DNA of 64,000 nt, taken from contig NZ_QMDV01000002.1 in the NCBI RefSeq assembly GCF_003284895.1, positions 186,001 through 250,000 on the forward strand, read 5' to 3'. The position numbers were made by a program, and so were the translations under genes. Shown here one piece after another: positions 35,431 to 44,027 of this stretch. This DNA is from Pontibacter arcticus (GTDB lineage: Bacteria > Bacteroidota > Bacteroidia > Cytophagales > Hymenobacteraceae). How positions within the stretch are numbered: position 1 is the stretch's first letter; every line of letters starts with the position of its first letter. The notes beneath the pieces are model-generated. The model saw only the letters and a program-made list of their open reading frames with translations. It was not told the origin of the DNA and ran no database searches.

Positions 35431-36774
35431 TTATTTATTTTTGAGTTCAGTGACAGCTTCGCTCATGTCCAGCACTTTTAAATTTGGCAAGGCCGCTTCT
35501 ATTATGCTGCTGCCTGCTGCCGAACGGTAACCGCCTGCGCAATGCACTACTATCGGTTTGTCTGACGGAACTTCCTGCACGCGTTCGCGCAGTTCGGGTA
35601 AGGGAATGTGGATGGCCTTATCGAAGAATGTGCCGGACTTAACTTCGGAAGTATTGCGGATATCCAGGATGGTATAAGCGGCCTTGTTTTCTTCAAAGGC
35701 AGTTCTGTCGAAAGGGTTGCTTTTTTCGCCGTCTTGCTGGTCGTATACAAAAGCGCCTTTTAGCAGCAATTCATAGCCTATTTTCGAAGCTTTGGAGATC
35801 AGTTCGTTCAGTTGTGCATCGCTTTCGCCGATCAGGTAATAGTTTTCGTCGGGCCCGACGATACTGCCGAGCCAAGTTTCAAACTTAGCCCCATTCTGTA
35901 TGTTGATCGCGCCTTTGTAATGGCCTTGTTTAAATGCCTTTTCCGGGCGCGTATCTATGATAACCGCACCAGTTTCAGGTTTGTAGTTTTTCTCGAGCCT
36001 GGTAATACCTGTTATACTTTTGTTGTAATTTGGAGCTCCCTGCTTGTTCAGAGAAACATCATAGGCAAAGTATTTCGGTATAAAGGGCTGGTCTTCTGTC
36101 AGTACTTTTACAAAGGCATCTTCGCTCATTTCCTGCAGGGCATAGTTGCCTTTTTTCTCGTCGCCGATGGTGCTGCTGTTCGCATCGCTCAGCCCTTTGC
36201 CACATAACGAGCCTGCTCCGTGTGCCGGATAAACCACCACATCGTCTGCCAGTTTCATTAGCTTCTCTCGGGTACTTTTGTACATTTGGCGGGCCAGTTC
36301 TTCGCGCTTGGCAGTTACGTTACCGGCATTTTCGCGCAAATCCGGGCGGCCCACATCGCCTATAAACAAAGTATCACCTGTAAAAACAGCTTTGTCTTTG
36401 CCCTCATGCTCCAACACCATGCTGATAGAATCCGGGGAGTGGCCCGGAGTGTGCAGCGATTTTAATTTGATTTTACCCAGTTGCAACACAGCACCCTCGT
36501 CTAATGCCTGGTGCGGATAATCGGCACCCACCAGGCTGTGTGCGTAAACAGTAGCGCCGGTTTTCTGGTGTATTTCCAGGTGAGAGCTTACAAAATCGGC
36601 GTGCGGATGGGTTTCTATTACGCCTACAATTTTAGCGTTATGTTCGGCTGCGTAATCGTAATAGGGTTGCGGATCACGGGCTGGGTCTATCAAAACTATT
36701 TCGCTGGCGCACTCACTTAAAATGGCATAAGCATAATGAGCTAAACCTTTGTCTTCGAACTGTTTAATTTTCAT
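35431..36774 (-). CDS. Metallo-beta-lactamase persulfide dioxygenase fused to two rhodanese domains
   Basis: A 447-residue protein. Residues 1 to about 240 are an ETHE1-like beta-lactamase-fold dioxygenase, with metal ligands in THPHADFVSSH (His56, His58, Asp60, His65), HTPGHSPDS, FTGDTLFIGDVGR and YPAHGAGSLCG. Two rhodanese domains follow: the first (about 265-340) lacks the catalytic Cys, the second (about 355-445) has it in VVHCAGGYRSA. The enzyme oxidises glutathione- or low-molecular-weight persulfides to sulfite. It fits the sulfur transport genes around it and is under the best-placed palindrome in the window. Confidence 0.93.
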   Translation of the reverse strand: MKIKQFEDKGLAHYAYAILSECASEIVLIDPARDPQPYYDYAAEHNAKIVGVIETHPHADFVSSHLEIHQKTGATVYAHSLVGADYPHQALDEGAVLQLGKIKLKSLHTPGHSPDSISMVLEHEGKDKAVFTGDTLFIGDVGRPDLRENAGNVTAKREELARQMYKSTREKLMKLADDVVVYPAHGAGSLCGKGLSDANSSTIGDEKKGNYALQEMSEDAFVKVLTEDQPFIPKYFAYDVSLNKQGAPNYNKSITGITRLEKNYKPETGAVIIDTRPEKAFKQGHYKGAINIQNGAKFETWLGSIVGPDENYYLIGESDAQLNELISKASKIGYELLLKGAFVYDQQDGEKSNPFDRTAFEENKAAYTILDIRNTSEVKSGTFFDKAIHIPLPELRERVQEVPSDKPIVVHCAGGYRSAAGSSIIEAALPNLKVLDMSEAVTELKNK

Positions 36775-36814
36775 AGGTATTCTATTTATACTGTTGGTGA
36801 ATAAATGTCTGCTA

Positions 36815-36822
36815 CAAAATTA
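36815..36822 (-). promoter_or_regulatory. -7 promoter element of the persulfide-dioxygenase gene
   Basis: Minus-strand TAATTTTG (TAnnTTTG), 40 bases before the start codon; its TA is 29.5 bases from the centre of the palindrome at 36845-36858. Confidence 0.55.
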
Positions 36823-36844
36823 AAGTATACGAACCCTGCAATCA

Positions 36845-36858
36845 GTGATGTTTGTCAC
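36845..36858 (-). promoter_or_regulatory. Crp/Fnr-type palindrome upstream of the persulfide dioxygenase
   Basis: GTGAT-GTTT-GTCAC, centre 36851.5, near -43 from the expected transcription start (class II position). The flanking bases and geometry match the site in front of the 86-aa gene. Confidence 0.65.
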
Positions 36859-37013
36859 ATAAGGTTTATACTTTCAGGATCGAACTTTTGCCTGTAGAAT
36901 AAGCATGCTGAAAGTATAAAAGCAGCCAGGATAGGGAAGTTTGTACTTCGATACTGTTCATCATTTTAAAACCAATTAAGTGGCGCTTGCTGTTTTTTTT
37001 ATGCGTAAGCACC

Positions 37014-37077
37014 AAGCTTATAACGTAAAGTTGTCAATAGAAATACCATTAATGGCAGGGGTGGGATTGTGTTAGCT
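37014..37077 (+). repeat. Intergenic repeat, copy D of the GGTGAAAAYACC family
   Basis: The stretch from GCTTATAACGTAAAGTTG to TTGTGTTAGC resembles the copy at 42973-43015 (same AACGTAAAGTTG opening, AAATACCA-TAA-GGC core). It is the most degenerate in the core but keeps terminal GCTTA.../...GTTAGC. It lies in the 380-base gap before the mannosidase gene. Confidence 0.5.
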
Positions 37078-37154
37078 ATAATTTTATACTTTCTGAAAAT
37101 AAGCCTTACTTTAGCTATCACGCTTGAATTTATACTTTGAAAACAGCTACACAA

Positions 37155-39470
37155 ATGAGAAACCTTGTACTGCCGTTCCTTTTGCTTGCTTCCATACTTT
37201 CTTTTGCCCAGACCAGGCCTGTCGTAAACCTGGTAAAATATGTAAACCCCATGATCGGGACAGCTAAAATGGGCCATACGTACCCGGGTGCTACAGTGCC
37301 CTTCGGGATGGTGCAGCTCAGCCCCGACACCGACACCATTCCGTATGAAGTTAACGGAAAGTATAACAAAGATGTCTATAAATACTGCGCCGGTTATCAG
37401 CATGATGATAAAACGATTGTGGGCTTCAGCCATACACATTTCAGTGGCACCGGCCATTCCGACTTGGGAGATTTCCTGATTGCGCCTACTACCGGAAAAC
37501 TGCAGCTTAACCCGGGCACTGAGGCCAAGCCGGAAAGTGGTTACCGATCAGCTTTCACTCATGCCAATGAGGTAGCCGAACCTGCTTATTATAAAGTAAA
37601 ACTCGACGACCATAACATCCTGGCAGAGCTCACAGCCAGCAATCGCGTGGGCATGCACCAATATACGTTCCCGAAGTCGGATGAAGCTCACATTATCCTG
37701 GACCTGATGTCGGGCATTTACAACTACGATGGCAAAACCACCTGGACCTTTGTGCGTGTCGAGAATGATACGTTAATAACCGGTTATCGCCAGACAAATG
37801 GTTGGGCACGTACCCGCACAGTATACTTTGCGATGGCTTTCAGTAAGCCTTTCCACCAATATGGCAACAAAGATTATTCGGAGGCGCAGGTATACAAAGG
37901 CTTCTGGCGCAAGTTCGACCAGACCAAGAATTTCCCGGAGTTTGCTGGTAAAAAGCTGCGAGCCTATTTCGATTTTAAGACAGAGGAAGGAGAGAAGATC
38001 AAGATAAAATTTTCGCTCTCGCCGGTAAGTACCGAAGGCGCACTGGCTAATATGCGCGCCGAAATTCCACACTGGGATTTTGACCGCGTAAAGCGCGAAG
38101 GACAAGCCGCCTGGAACAAAGAGCTGAACAAAGTAGTGGTGGATGCCGGCAAAGATGACCTGGTAAACTTCTATACGGCCATGTACCATTCTTTTTTAGG
38201 ACCAACTACTTACATGGATGTGGATGGCAAGTACAGAGGCCTGGATATGAACGTGCACCAGGCAAACGGCTTTACCAATTATTCCAGTTTTTCGCTTTGG
38301 GATACCTACCGCGCCCTGCACCCTTTGTTTACCATTGTGCAGCCGGCCCGCAACAACGATATGGTTAAATCCATGCTCGCGCATTACGACCAGAGTGTGC
38401 ACAAAATGCTGCCTGTCTGGTCGCATCACGCCAACGAGAACTGGTGCATGATCGGCTACCACGCTGTGCCGGTAATTGCTGATATGGTGATGAAAGGAAT
38501 GGCTGATTTTGATGCTAACCGCGCTCTGGATGCCAGCGTGCAAACAGCCCGCACGCGGTACTACGATGGCCTGGATTATTACATGGACCTGGGTTTTGTG
38601 CCAGAGGATAAGAACGGTTCTTCGGTTTCTAAAACGCTGGAATATGCCTACGACGACTGGTGCATTGCGCAGATGGCTAAAAAACTGAACCGACAGGATA
38701 TTTATGAAGAGTTCAGCAAGCGCGCCCAGAACTTTAAAAACGTGTACGATGCCCAATCAGGCTTTATGCGCCCAAAACTAAGCGATGGCACCTGGAAAAA
38801 AGAATTCGACCCGCTGGATACCCACGGCCAGGGCTTTATTGAAGGCAACTCCTGGAACTACAGTTTATACGTACCCCACGCGCCCGCCCAGATGATTGCC
38901 ATGATGGGAGGGAAGCTACAGTTTGCGCAGCACCTCGATTCGCTGTTTACCATGGAGCTGCCGGACAAGTATTTCGAGAATACAGAAGATATTTCGAGAG
39001 ATGGTATTATAGGCAATTACGTGCACGGCAACGAGCCCAGCCACCACATAGCTTACCTGTATAACTGGACCGACCAACCCTGGAAAACGCAGCAACGCAC
39101 CCGCATGGTGTTAAAAGCCATGTACAAACCAACCGTAGATGGTCTGGGTGGTAACGATGATTTCGGGCAGATGAGTGCCTGGTACATTTTCAGTGCGCTT
39201 GGTTTTTACCCGGTTGCGCCCGGTTCCGATCAGTATGCCATCACAAGCCCCGCTATCCGTTCGGCAAGTATAAACCTGGAAAACGGCAAGACCTTTACGA
39301 TCGACGTTAAAAACCAGAAAGATAAAAATGTATACATCCAGAAACTGGAACTGAACGGCCGTCCGCTTACCCGCACTTACCTGACTCACAGCGAAATTAT
39401 GAATGGCGGCAAGATCACATTTTACATGGCTGCCAAACCAAATACAAAGCTATTTGCCAAAGCGCCTTAG
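37155..39470 (+). CDS. GH92 alpha-1,2-mannosidase
   Basis: A 771-residue exported glycosidase of family 92, which removes alpha-linked mannose from glycans. The true start is the ATG at 37155 (signal peptide MRNLVLPFLLLASILSFAQ); a TTG further upstream is in frame but not needed. Family motifs include YVNPMIGTAKMGHTYPGA, AGYQHDDKTIVGFSHTHFSGTG, the GYHAVPVIADMV block, GNEPSHHIAYLYNW and the C-terminal GLGGNDDFGQMSAWY. Length and domain order are normal. It stands alone rather than in a large polysaccharide-utilisation locus. Confidence 0.96.
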   Translation: MRNLVLPFLLLASILSFAQTRPVVNLVKYVNPMIGTAKMGHTYPGATVPFGMVQLSPDTDTIPYEVNGKYNKDVYKYCAGYQHDDKTIVGFSHTHFSGTGHSDLGDFLIAPTTGKLQLNPGTEAKPESGYRSAFTHANEVAEPAYYKVKLDDHNILAELTASNRVGMHQYTFPKSDEAHIILDLMSGIYNYDGKTTWTFVRVENDTLITGYRQTNGWARTRTVYFAMAFSKPFHQYGNKDYSEAQVYKGFWRKFDQTKNFPEFAGKKLRAYFDFKTEEGEKIKIKFSLSPVSTEGALANMRAEIPHWDFDRVKREGQAAWNKELNKVVVDAGKDDLVNFYTAMYHSFLGPTTYMDVDGKYRGLDMNVHQANGFTNYSSFSLWDTYRALHPLFTIVQPARNNDMVKSMLAHYDQSVHKMLPVWSHHANENWCMIGYHAVPVIADMVMKGMADFDANRALDASVQTARTRYYDGLDYYMDLGFVPEDKNGSSVSKTLEYAYDDWCIAQMAKKLNRQDIYEEFSKRAQNFKNVYDAQSGFMRPKLSDGTWKKEFDPLDTHGQGFIEGNSWNYSLYVPHAPAQMIAMMGGKLQFAQHLDSLFTMELPDKYFENTEDISRDGIIGNYVHGNEPSHHIAYLYNWTDQPWKTQQRTRMVLKAMYKPTVDGLGGNDDFGQMSAWYIFSALGFYPVAPGSDQYAITSPAIRSASINLENGKTFTIDVKNQKDKNVYIQKLELNGRPLTRTYLTHSEIMNGGKITFYMAAKPNTKLFAKAP

Positions 39471-39562
39471 ATGCGTATTCTGAAATCATAGTTTCAGATG
39501 AAAAGGACATCCCCGCAAGTATAAATTATCGTTTTAAAACAGAACCCTTAACCTGCTGCACT

Positions 39563-40477
39563 ATGCTGGATATTGTTATTGAAGCCCGTAAAGCCGCTCT
39601 GGCCCCCGGAATGGATGTCAGGCGCATATTACCTTTCAGGCAACGCCGCATGGTAGGCCCTTTTATCTTTATGGACCATGCTGGCCCGGTAACTATGGAG
39701 CCTGCGCTTACACAAAATATGGATGTGCTGCCGCACCCGCATATCGGTTTATCAACGGTCAGTTATTTATTCGGCGGACAGGTAACGCACCGCGATAGCC
39801 TGGGTGTGGAGCAGATCATCCGGCCGGGCGAAGTAAACTGGATGACGGCGGGCAGCGGCATTGCACACTCCGAGCGGTTTGAAGACCCGGCGGCGCTGGC
39901 AGGAGGTAACCTGGAAATGATACAAACCTGGGTGGCTTTACCGGAAAAAGACGAAGAAGCAGCGCCTGCTTTCGAAAACTACAAGCCCGAACAATTACCT
40001 ATTTACACTGATACCGGCATCTGGATGCGGCTGATCGCGGGCGATGCCTATGGGTTACGAAACGATGTTAAAACGCATTCGCCGCTCTTTTACCTGCACG
40101 TGGTATTAACTAAAGGCGCTAAGTTTACGCTGCCCCGGGAGCACCCGGAGCGGGGTATTTATGTAGCGAAAGGAAGTATAGAAGTAGCAGGGAGAACCTA
40201 TACAGTTGGGCAAATGCTGGTCTTTAACAAAACTGCTGAACCCGTTATACTTGCCAAAGAAGATACTACCCTGATGCTGCTGGGTGGCGAACCGCTGGGC
40301 GAGCGGTTTATCTGGTGGAACTTTGTTTCTTCGAGAAAAGAGAGAATACAGCAGGCCAAAGCAGACTGGAAAGAAGGCCGCATTTTGTTACCGCCCACCG
40401 ATAACGCCGAATTTGTACCCCTGCCCACCGACAAATCAAAACCTGCCGGTGGACCAGCCCCGCAAGCGCTATCGTAA
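39563..40477 (+). CDS. Pirin-family protein
   Basis: A 304-residue double cupin. The iron ligands lie in LPHPHIGLSTVSYLF and VTHRDS and in the GSGIAHSE block; the C-terminal half has the second, metal-free cupin. Some bacterial pirins oxidise quercetin, others regulate; the substrate here is unknown. It follows the mannosidase gene by 92 bases with an AAGTATA copy in the gap. Confidence 0.92.
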   Translation: MLDIVIEARKAALAPGMDVRRILPFRQRRMVGPFIFMDHAGPVTMEPALTQNMDVLPHPHIGLSTVSYLFGGQVTHRDSLGVEQIIRPGEVNWMTAGSGIAHSERFEDPAALAGGNLEMIQTWVALPEKDEEAAPAFENYKPEQLPIYTDTGIWMRLIAGDAYGLRNDVKTHSPLFYLHVVLTKGAKFTLPREHPERGIYVAKGSIEVAGRTYTVGQMLVFNKTAEPVILAKEDTTLMLLGGEPLGERFIWWNFVSSRKERIQQAKADWKEGRILLPPTDNAEFVPLPTDKSKPAGGPAPQALS

Positions 40478-40491
40478 GCAAGATTTTATAC

Positions 40492-40550
40492 TTTCAGGAA
40501 GTTAAAAGAGGCAAACCTAGTTCAGGCTTGCCTCTTTTAACTTCCTGAAA
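40492..40550. terminator. Bidirectional terminator between pirin and gamma-glutamyltransferase
   Basis: Perfect 23-base arms (40492-40514 and 40528-40550) plus an inner CCT/AGG pairing. The core AGAGGCAAACC is shared with the hairpin at 46138-46179. Confidence 0.85.
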
Positions 40551-40567
40551 CCTCATAACCTTGTATA

Positions 40568-40667
40568 CCGCCAGTTTTAGTGAAGCAGTAACTGGTGGTA
40601 AAGTATGGCAGCCAGTTTGTAACTGGCGGAAGTATTGATTTGTGGTTCCCGCCAGTTACAAACTAGC
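40568..40667. repeat. Cluster of CCGCCAGTT palindromic repeats
   Basis: CCGCCAGTT (40568-40576) faces AACTGGTGG (40590-40598); next, GCCAGTTTGTAACTGGCGG (40611-40629) faces CCGCCAGTTACAAACTAGC (40649-40667). Four related arms in 100 bases can fold into two adjacent or one large hairpin. The cluster lies between two convergent genes. Confidence 0.7.
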
Positions 40668-40758
40668 CTCATGCACAGCCACAAGTTACGCGCTCACTAA
40701 ACTTGCGGCATAGTATAGCAACCCTCTGGGATAAGTAAATTGCAACTAAAGTATACTT

Positions 40759-42645
40759 CTACCAGCCAATGCCGTAATCTTCGCCGTGGTTACTGGAGCC
40801 GCCCCAGAAGCTGTTGTGTTTCCAATCAAAATAAATGGCGTTGATGGGGCCACTGGTGCGGTCATCGAAGCTCAACGTATAGCCCATCTTTTTCAGTTCT
40901 TCCCGCACTGTGTTCGGGGTGCTGTCGTGGAGGAGTACGTGGCCGGGCTTCGGTTTACGGTCCTCGGTTTTTGATCCACCCAACGAGAGCCACAGCTGGT
41001 TTGTGTTAATGTTAGCCGCTTCGGAAGCTTGTTGCACATTCATCCCAAATTCTACTACATTCAGGAAAAACTGCAGCAGGTTTTGTTCCTGCGTATCGCC
41101 GCCCTGTACCGCAAAAGATAAGTAGGGCTTTCCGTCTTTCAGGGCCATGGATGGTGTTAAGGTAACGCGTGGCCTTTTGCCGGGCGCTACCACATTAAAC
41201 GGGTTAATGGTATCATCTAACACAAAACTCTGCATACGCTGGCTCATACCGATGCCGGTATTGCCTGCAATGGTAGCCGGCAACCAGCCCCCGCTCGGGG
41301 TAATCGACACAACCCAACCGTCTTTATCGGCTGCTTCGATGGTGGTGGTACCTCTCCAAAGCCTGTCCTGGTACTCTGATTCTGCCTGGGCTGATCCGTT
41401 CCGGATGTCGTGGGCAGGAGCGAAGTTGCGTTTAGTGGTATCCATTTCGAAGCCTCTCTTTTTAAGAAGTTTCAGGTAGGGGTTCTTTTTGCCTTCGAAC
41501 GGGTAAGGGTCGCCGGGGCCGATGGTCGGGTCGTTTTTATCCATCCGGATAAGGCTGGCACGTTGCTTTGCATACGCTTTGCTCAGCAAGCCCTGCATCG
41601 GTTCCTGTGGCGCTACATACGAATCACCGTAATAAAAATCACGGTCGGCAAAGCTCAGGTTCATGGCCTGGTATATAGTATGAATATATTTAGTGCTGTT
41701 GTAGCCCATACTTTTCAGATCGAAATTTTCGAGAATATTAAGCGCCTGCAACAAAGCCGGGCCTTGTGTCCATTGCTGTAGTTTGTAAACGTCCACGCCT
41801 TTGTAAGTAACTTTCAGTGGTTCTTCTTCCAGTGGTTTCCAGTTTTTAAGGTCCTGCATGGTGATCAGGCCGCCTTGTTCTTTAGAGCCACGCACAAACT
41901 CCTCGGCTATGTCGCCGGTATAAAAGCGGTCGTAGGCAGCCATGATCGCTTCTTTGCGAGTTTTTCCTTTTCTAAGGGCTTCTTTTTCGGCTTCTACCAG
42001 TTTGGTAAGGGTTTGCAATAAATCTTTCTGCACAAATATTTCACCTGCTTCGGGGGCTTCGCGCTTTTCGCCGGGGTGCGTCAGAAACACTTTTTTACTG
42101 TAAGGCCACTGCTTGATCATGTCTTTGCCTCGTTCGATGCTGTTGGCTGTCTGAGCCTCTATCGGGTAGCCGGCTGCCATTTCCATGGCAGGAGCCAGCA
42201 CCTGCTCTAAACTAAGCTTACCATAATTGGCCAGCATGTGCAGCAGTCCGCCTGCGGTACCCGGCGTGGTAGCTGCCAGGGGGCCATTCTCAGGCGGAAA
42301 ATTATAGCCTTTGCTTTTAAAGAATTTGGGTGTGGCGCCCGTTGGGGCTACGCCCATGGCATTAATGGCAATTACTTTTTTAGTTTCGGGGTTGTAGATC
42401 AGTGCCTGGGTTTCACCTCCCCAGCTCAGCACATCCCACATGGTACAGGTAGCGGCCAGCATGGCACAGGCTGCATCCACGGCATTTCCGCCTTTCTGGA
42501 ACGTCATGGCGCCCGCTGTGGCAGCGAGGGGTTTGCCTGTAATGGCCATCCAGTTTTTGCCGTGCAGTACCGGCTTTTGTGTTTGCTGGGCGGCAGCCGT
42601 TAAAGTAAAGGCAAGCAGTATAAGTAGTGAGGCGAGCTGTTTCAT
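40759..42645 (-). CDS. ggt: Gamma-glutamyltransferase
   Basis: A 628-residue exported enzyme that cleaves glutathione and other gamma-glutamyl compounds. Signal peptide 1-19. Large-subunit motifs include KGGNAVDAACAM and DLKNWKPLEEEPLKVTYKG. The maturation site and nucleophile is the first Thr of TTTIEAADKDGWVVS (Thr433), giving subunits of the usual size after self-cleavage. Two Gly residues of SGGW replace the usual SxNxxFGS-type stretch, so it belongs to a divergent Bacteroidota branch. Downstream lies the CCGCCAGTT repeat cluster. Confidence 0.93.
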   Translation of the reverse strand: MKQLASLLILLAFTLTAAAQQTQKPVLHGKNWMAITGKPLAATAGAMTFQKGGNAVDAACAMLAATCTMWDVLSWGGETQALIYNPETKKVIAINAMGVAPTGATPKFFKSKGYNFPPENGPLAATTPGTAGGLLHMLANYGKLSLEQVLAPAMEMAAGYPIEAQTANSIERGKDMIKQWPYSKKVFLTHPGEKREAPEAGEIFVQKDLLQTLTKLVEAEKEALRKGKTRKEAIMAAYDRFYTGDIAEEFVRGSKEQGGLITMQDLKNWKPLEEEPLKVTYKGVDVYKLQQWTQGPALLQALNILENFDLKSMGYNSTKYIHTIYQAMNLSFADRDFYYGDSYVAPQEPMQGLLSKAYAKQRASLIRMDKNDPTIGPGDPYPFEGKKNPYLKLLKKRGFEMDTTKRNFAPAHDIRNGSAQAESEYQDRLWRGTTTIEAADKDGWVVSITPSGGWLPATIAGNTGIGMSQRMQSFVLDDTINPFNVVAPGKRPRVTLTPSMALKDGKPYLSFAVQGGDTQEQNLLQFFLNVVEFGMNVQQASEAANINTNQLWLSLGGSKTEDRKPKPGHVLLHDSTPNTVREELKKMGYTLSFDDRTSGPINAIYFDWKHNSFWGGSSNHGEDYGIGW

Positions 42646-42791
42646 AAACGTTAGAAAGTTTGGAAGTTAGAAAGTTAGAAAATTTTAAGTAAGAAATTAA
42701 GAAAGTTTAAAAGCTGTTCAGCGATTTCGATTGTTTGCCATACGCCGGCCGTGTTCGGTGTTTTACAGACAACTATACTTTAAACTTACAA

Positions 42792-43015
42792 GTGCTTGCT
42801 GGTGAAAACACACAGCAAGGGCAGGAGTTGTTCTAAGGCGCTTTCCTAAGTATGAAAGATGCTTTTTTATTTCCAGATCAACTTCTCAACGCGCTAGCTT
42901 TCTGCTCCGATGTGGCTAACGTATAAATATCTCCCGCCCTTGCTGTGTGTTTTCACCAGCAAGCACAAAGGGGCTAACGTAAAGTTGTTGGTGAAAATAC
43001 CAATAACGGCGGGAC
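42792..43015. repeat. Compound intergenic repeat with 36-base inverted arms
   Basis: Copy A (42792-42827) and copy B (42931-42966, opposite strand) match at 35 of 36 bases. Copy C (about 42973-43015) is a related direct copy with GTTGGTGAAAATACCAATAA. All share the core TGGTGAAAAYACMMAYAA followed by GGCRGGA, and stretches GCTAACGTA occur before B and C. The 103 bases between A and B encode nothing evident. No transposase is present. It occupies the 544-base gap between ggt and arsR. Confidence 0.8.
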
Positions 43016-43157
43016 ACTACACAAATGGCAAGTATAAGCCACCACCTTTATTAGGGCGATTTTATACTTGCTGCAGCCCGGCAAAGGCCTGGCAGGCGTT
43101 CTAAAAAAAACTTTCATCACAAAAAAAACACGAAAAGTTAGCCGTTTTAAAATCTTA

Positions 43158-43181
43158 ATCGTAATATTGCAATAAGACGAT
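43158..43181 (+). promoter_or_regulatory. ArsR operator
   Basis: A 24-base palindrome (centre 43169.5) with outer arms ATCGT/ACGAT and the inner perfect TATTGCAATA, only two mismatched pairs, ending 8 bases before the arsR start. Its form fits an ArsR/SmtB site and it would cover the arsR promoter. Confidence 0.7.
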
Positions 43182-43189
43182 ATGTAATT

Positions 43190-43522
43190 ATGGGAATTAC
43201 TAAAACCGAGCACTTTACCGATAAGCAAAACGAAACAGCCAGGCTCCTGAAAGCCCTGGGTCATCCGGCGCGCATCGCCATTATCGAGCACCTGCTTAAA
43301 ATGAAGTCCTGCGTGTGCGGCGACCTGGTAAGCGAACTGCCATTGGCGCAGGCTACCGTTTCGCAGCACCTCAAAGAGCTCAAAAATGCGGGCATCATCA
43401 AGGGCACTATAGAAGGAAACGCCGTTTGTTATTGCCTCGATGCGCGCGCTTTCAGTTTCCTGAATTTATACTTTGGCGGCCTGCATTCTGATGTACAGAC
43501 ACAGTCTTCTTCCTGTTGTTAA
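43190..43522 (+). CDS. arsR: ArsR-family arsenic-responsive repressor
   Basis: A 110-residue winged-helix repressor (LKALGHPARIAIIEHLL, then QATVSQHLKELKNAGII). The Cys pair in MKSCVCGDLV at helix alpha-3 is the classical As(III)/Sb(III) site; a terminal CC adds two more thiols. It is the first gene of the ars operon, and the palindrome upstream is its likely operator. Confidence 0.93.
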   Translation: MGITKTEHFTDKQNETARLLKALGHPARIAIIEHLLKMKSCVCGDLVSELPLAQATVSQHLKELKNAGIIKGTIEGNAVCYCLDARAFSFLNLYFGGLHSDVQTQSSSCC

Positions 43523-43539
43523 ATTTAAAATACGATACT

Positions 43540-44007
43540 ATGAAACTATCAGAAGTAAAGCACATTTTACAAACAGCCGAATCCGTTGATTTTGAGCTGG
43601 CCAATGGTACTAAAGTGCCGGAGCATTTCCATGTAACCGAAGTGGGCGTGGTTACCAAGCATTTTATTGATTGCGGCGGCACCGTGCGCACCGAAAAAGT
43701 TGCCAATTTCCAGCTCTGGGATGCCAACGATTTTGATCACCGCCTGAAACCGCAAAAGCTCCTCAATATCATTTCCCTTTCCGAAAAAACACTGGGCATG
43801 GAAGACCTGGAAGTGGAAGTTGAGTACCAGAGCGAAACCATTGGCAAGTATGACCTGGGCTTCAGTGGCGAAACATTTGTGCTGCAACCCAAAACCACCG
43901 CCTGCCTGGCCCCGGAAAAATGCGGCGTACCACCCCAGAAAATAAAAATAAGCCTGCTGGGCCTGCAGTCCGGGGATGTGTGTGCGCCGGGAGGCGGCTG
44001 TTGCTAA
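43540..44007 (+). CDS. DUF6428-like protein of the ars operon
   Basis: A 155-residue protein of a family common in Bacteroidota ars operons, function unknown. It has an N-terminal LSEVKHILQ helix, the block PEHFHVTEVG and, toward the end, cysteines at CLAPEKCG and a terminal CAPGGGCC, which could bind As(III). I chose the ATG at 43540 (17 bases after arsR) over an in-frame ATG at 43516 that overlaps arsR. Confidence 0.82.
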   Translation: MKLSEVKHILQTAESVDFELANGTKVPEHFHVTEVGVVTKHFIDCGGTVRTEKVANFQLWDANDFDHRLKPQKLLNIISLSEKTLGMEDLEVEVEYQSETIGKYDLGFSGETFVLQPKTTACLAPEKCGVPPQKIKISLLGLQSGDVCAPGGGCC

Positions 44008-44027
44008 ACTTTTATACTTTAAAACCG

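Noticed and set aside
37137..37154. TTG start six codons before the mannosidase ATG
   Set aside because: The ATG at 37155 begins a normal signal peptide.
42792..42966. Insertion sequence with 36-base inverted ends
   Set aside because: Only 103 bases lie between the arms and encode no transposase, and no target duplication is evident.
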